From: Chara braunii
Lineage: Eukaryota; Streptophyta; Charophyceae; Charales; Characeae
Assembly (NCBI GenBank): GCA_003427395.1
Contig: BFEA01000008.1
Span: 2,846,570 to 2,877,943 of the forward strand
Reading direction: 5' to 3'
DNA length: 31,374 nt
A model generated the notes under the pieces. The model saw only the letters and a program-made list of their open reading frames with translations. It searched no databases and was not told the DNA's origin. Within the stretch, counting starts at the first letter, position 1, and every line of letters begins with the position of its first letter. Shown piece by piece: positions 28,780 through 31,374 of the stretch. Made by a program: the position numbers and the translations under genes.

Positions 28780-28872
28780 CACTACCGAATAGAACGCCCT
28801 GTATTCCGTGCAAGTTTCCGTCTAAATACAGCGATAATGGCCGGACATTCTATTCGGGTGAAGACAGCAGGA
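28780..28872. mobile_element. MITE family 2, truncated left end
   Basis: CTACCGAATAGAACGCC at the left lacks the TCTTCACC part of the TIR. The right end, TTCTATTCGGGTGAAGACAG, is intact. The interior matches the other copies. Confidence 0.6.
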
Positions 28873-29298
28873 GTGGCATAACTTTCATCTCTCAAAGTGG
28901 GTCGTCAACAACAACAACACAATCTATAAAATGCTCACAGATCATTGGAAAAGAAAATGCATGAAATTGATGAACGTGCACACCAAGTGAACAAGGGACG
29001 AGCAGCAGCAGCACGAGGAGGAAGATCACGATTCAAGAGCAGGGGGAGAAAACATGTGATGGGGGGGGAAGAGAAGAAGGGAGCAAAGGGACAGGGGAAG
29101 GAGAAACACTTCATAAAAACAGGCAAAGGAGAAGATAAAAGGGGAGTAGAAGCAAGGAGCGCAGACAGGAAAGCGGCGAAAAGCAAGGAGCGCAGACAGG
29201 AAAGCGGCGAAAAGCAAGGACCGCACAAGAGTGCAGATGCAAATGCCACATGAACAACAATTCGCAAGCGAGTCAAGGTTATTCGGATGGACTTGCAA
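28873..29298. other. Lys/Glu-rich purine region with 31-bp tandem repeat
   Basis: No supported gene. AGCAAGGAGCGCAGACAGGA plus 11 bases repeats at 29151, 29182 and (partly) 29213. A plus-strand frame at 28957-29253 codes a highly charged low-complexity peptide of about 98 residues with no domain. It follows from the purine bias. Confidence 0.5.
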
Positions 29299-29408
29299 TA
29301 CCCTTCTCACCCAAATAGAACCCCTGGTAATTATTGCCGTACCTGGACTGAAACGTGCACCACATACAGCTATAACGACCGGGCTTTCTATTCAGGTGAA
29401 GACGGTAG
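29299..29408. mobile_element. MITE family 2, third copy
   Basis: CTTCTCACCCAAATAGAACC pairs with the right end TTCTATTCAGGTGAAGACGG. Inside, GGTAATTATTGCCGTA-like sequence pairs with TATAGCTGTATGTGG-like sequence, so nearly the whole element folds back. Confidence 0.68.
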
Positions 29409-29503
29409 TTTTGACTGCAAGTCTGCACTGGGTATCTCTCCACGATTTGTAAAAGAGTAGCCTGTCCACCCGAAACAGGCTTGCACCTCCGACCAATTAG
29501 CAT

Positions 29504-29662
29504 ATTAAACCACCAGTACTTGGCCAAGCTATCAGCTGTGGAAAAAAATAGAGTAGAAACATTTGTACCCAGATGAATTTGGGCGCTCCTGTAGTGGCCC
29601 GTACATTTCCTGAAACTGTGGCTTGTAAACGGGCACAACTTTAGCAAGTACTAGTGGTTTAA
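29504..29662. mobile_element. MITE family 1, copy D, opposite orientation
   Basis: TTAAACCACCAGTACTTGGC pairs with AAGTACTAGTGGTTTAA at the right (one mismatch). The interior is copy A in reverse complement (GAGTAGAAACATTTG, CCCGTACATTTCC, GGCACAACTTTA). 159 bases. Confidence 0.72.
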
Positions 29663-29859
29663 AAGGGCTGTCACAGCCCCAGGGGTCCGGTGTGGTGGTC
29701 CTCTGACCCCGGTCTGGCAGGGGCCAAAAAGAAAAAAAGAAAAAAATAAATAAATAAATAAAAATGCTGGGGGGTGCGCAATGACAGCCTGCCCCCCCTG
29801 GCCAAAAATCAAAAAAATGATTTTTACCCCTTCCCGGACCCCTCACAGGGGCCATGCCC

Positions 29860-30060
29860 ACCATGGGTGCCCAGGCGGGGGTGCAGGGGTGCAGGGCCGG
29901 GGGTGCAGAGTTGCGAGGGTGCAGGGTTGCAGGGGTGCGGGGGTGGGCAGCGGCAGGGGTGATTTGGAAGGGGCGGGGGTCGGGGATCCCCGGGCCGGGG
30001 GTCCAGGGGTCAATCCCCTACCCCGGCTTGGGCCCCGGGGATCCCCGGGTGACAACCCTG
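29860..30060. repeat. GC-rich block with GGGTGCAG repeats and palindromes
   Basis: GGGGTGCAG-type units recur irregularly from about 29,877 to 29,945. G runs of 3-5 are dense on the plus strand, so G-quadruplexes are possible. CCCGGGGATCCCCGGG at 30034-30049 is a perfect 16-base palindrome, and GGGGATCCCCGGG recurs near 29,983. Confidence 0.6.
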
Positions 30061-30160
30061 GTTTAAACATACGGTTTGCGCAGAGCTTGAGCTTGACTGA
30101 TGTGTCTGCACTGGTGCTATAGCTGGTTCTCCAAAGCTTATCATGGCATACGATGAGGTT

Positions 30161-30613
30161 GCCCAGATCGACACGAACGCACAAAGCTCCTATATACAGT
30201 ACACAGCAAATCCACAGCACTTGACTGCCAACCAGGAGCACTAAACCGCGCCAGTACATCACCCAGGCAAACTTAAGAATTGAAATCAAGCCAATCTGAA
30301 TATTTCGGAGGCTCGGGGCTACATGACAGGGGGAAGCTGCTCCTACCACTCCCCCTAGTAAGCTGAAGATGGTTCCTTTGTTAAATAAAAAAGGAAAAAG
30401 GACCAAAATGGCTGGCGGCACCATCCAAAGAAAAGAAAAGCGCCGCGCTGGCGTTTCGACCAAGCGTGGCGCACAGCGGGCATTCGCCTTGGCAAAAAGA
30501 GGCTCGGATATACTGGTGGCTTAATGCCCAGATCGATATGACCCAACGACACTACTCTACACTACGCAGTAAGTCCAGACTCCAAAGCACTTGCGTCCCA
30601 ACCAGGAGCGCCA
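30161..30613. repeat. Diverged direct repeat pair of about 85 bp
   Basis: GCCCAGATCGA with CAAGCACTTG-like and CAACCAGGAGC blocks occurs at 30161-30243 and 30526-30613. Related GAGGCTCGG motifs lie at 30309 and 30500. Both copies are AT/GC balanced and sit in sequence without a recognised gene. On the minus strand both give a LLVG(S/T)QVLW-like reading, but only one copy stays open. Confidence 0.5.
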
Positions 30614-31299
30614 AGCATGCTGCTGTGCATCCAACAACCTATGGTCAACAGAAGACCAGCATCCCATAACACTTCCCCAGACACCACAACCAAAATGGAG
30701 AGCAACACTTGACATTATTATGTTTGACAGGGTTTGAACTCTTGGCTTGTTGGTGGGCATCTGCAGGCCTCCTGAACAATCAGTCACATCACAGTATATG
30801 CAAACTGCAAAGTCAGTGGCCTCGTTAACATTCCTCTTTTTTTTTGTTAGCATTCCCACTGAAGGGAAGTAGAAATAACAAAGTGATAAAAGCCCTAAGC
30901 CAAAAATGAACCACAGTCAACTGAGTTACATAAAGCGGAGCATCAGTCAGGACACAGAAAAAGATCCGCCAGATGCAATAGACGGCCAGGCATTACCATA
31001 CACTACGATGTCAGCGCGACTCAATCAAGCTTTGCACTGCTGGGAAGTACCAGTCACATGGTGATGAAAACTCACTCGAAGTGAACTGCCGATCACAGTG
31101 TTACAGAAAGTGGAGCTCCCAGACTGACAAAAAAGAACACAGACATAAAATACGGAAACGAACAATAAGTGGTCAGCGGTAATAAAGCTCTGCAGAATCC
31201 TGAGTTCAACTCATGGACAAAGCAAGAAGCCTGCAGGCCATCATCCGTGCTGCAATTCGTCCTAGTGTAGAGACACAGATGAGAGTGTGCACATGGATG

Positions 31300-31301
<2 letters not shown>
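30614..31301. other. No gene recognised
   Basis: Weak tRNA-like motifs occur (GGGTTTGAACTCTTGG at 30729; AGTCAACTGAGTTACA at 30915) but not at tRNA spacing. Nothing else recognised. Confidence 0.4.

Positions 31302-31374
<73 letters not shown>
31302..31374. repeat. (GA)n microsatellite at the window end
   Basis: At least 36 GA units reaching the last base. The true length is unknown because the window stops inside it. Confidence 0.95.

Noticed and set aside
28957-29253. A Lys/Glu-rich peptide of about 98 residues
   Set aside because: Low complexity due to purine bias and a 31-bp tandem repeat.
29843-30463. A 206-codon hydrophobic open frame on the minus strand
   Set aside because: It crosses the GC-rich block and a diverged direct repeat whose other copy is not open. 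It has no family resemblance.

Overview
The window looks like nuclear DNA of a plant or streptophyte alga. It has a Ty3/gypsy LTR retrotransposon primed by initiator-Met tRNA, U6 snRNA-derived and tRNA-like retroposed sequence, A-tailed short retroposons, fold-back MITEs, long mono- and dinucleotide tracts, and no bacterial-style operons. The species cannot be named from sequence alone. Almost everything is repeat. The only hint of a host gene is a possible promoter and first exon near 19.4-19.9 kb.

Layout. 1-1.88 kb: a 578-bp TIR element with a 5-bp target duplication, a small fold-back element, and a minus-strand copy of an A-tailed repeat family (called R here). 1,887-14,858: one full-length Ty3/gypsy element inserted into that R copy, with 2.33-kb LTRs, a tRNA-iMet PBS, and gag, protease, RT/RNase H and integrase in sense order. 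It then carries about 1.9 kb of unrecognised accessory ORFs before the 3' LTR. Gag and pol are broken by four in-frame stops and several frame changes. 14.9-16.5 kb: more R copies. 16.47-22.38 kb: a large imperfect inverted repeat (arms about 1.1 kb, spacer about 3.7 kb). Its spacer holds a head-to-head pair of U6 fragments, a tandemly duplicated tRNA-like unit and the possible first exon. 22.4-31.4 kb: dense short repeats, including R copies (one with a clear 16-bp target duplication), two MITE families, a U6 pseudogene, minisatellites, T79, (TC)42, a GC-rich block, and a (GA)n tract that runs off the window end.

Most notable observations. (1) A complete C4HC3 PHD-finger ligand pattern lies between RNase H and the integrase core. 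(2) Three or four accessory ORFs lie between integrase and the 3' LTR; one has a basic NLS-like cluster and a SUMO-interaction-like motif. (3) The two LTRs differ at about 5% of their outer 260 bases but are identical for 2,044 bases inside, including shared Ns, which suggests consensus filling by the assembler or gene conversion. (4) The R family is a mobile A-tailed retroposon. (5) There is a 5.9-kb inverted-repeat structure.

In an active element, gag would form the particle, protease would cut the polyprotein, RT/RNase H would copy the RNA from the tRNA primer, and integrase (perhaps guided by the PHD finger) would insert the copy. This copy is dead for gag and pol.
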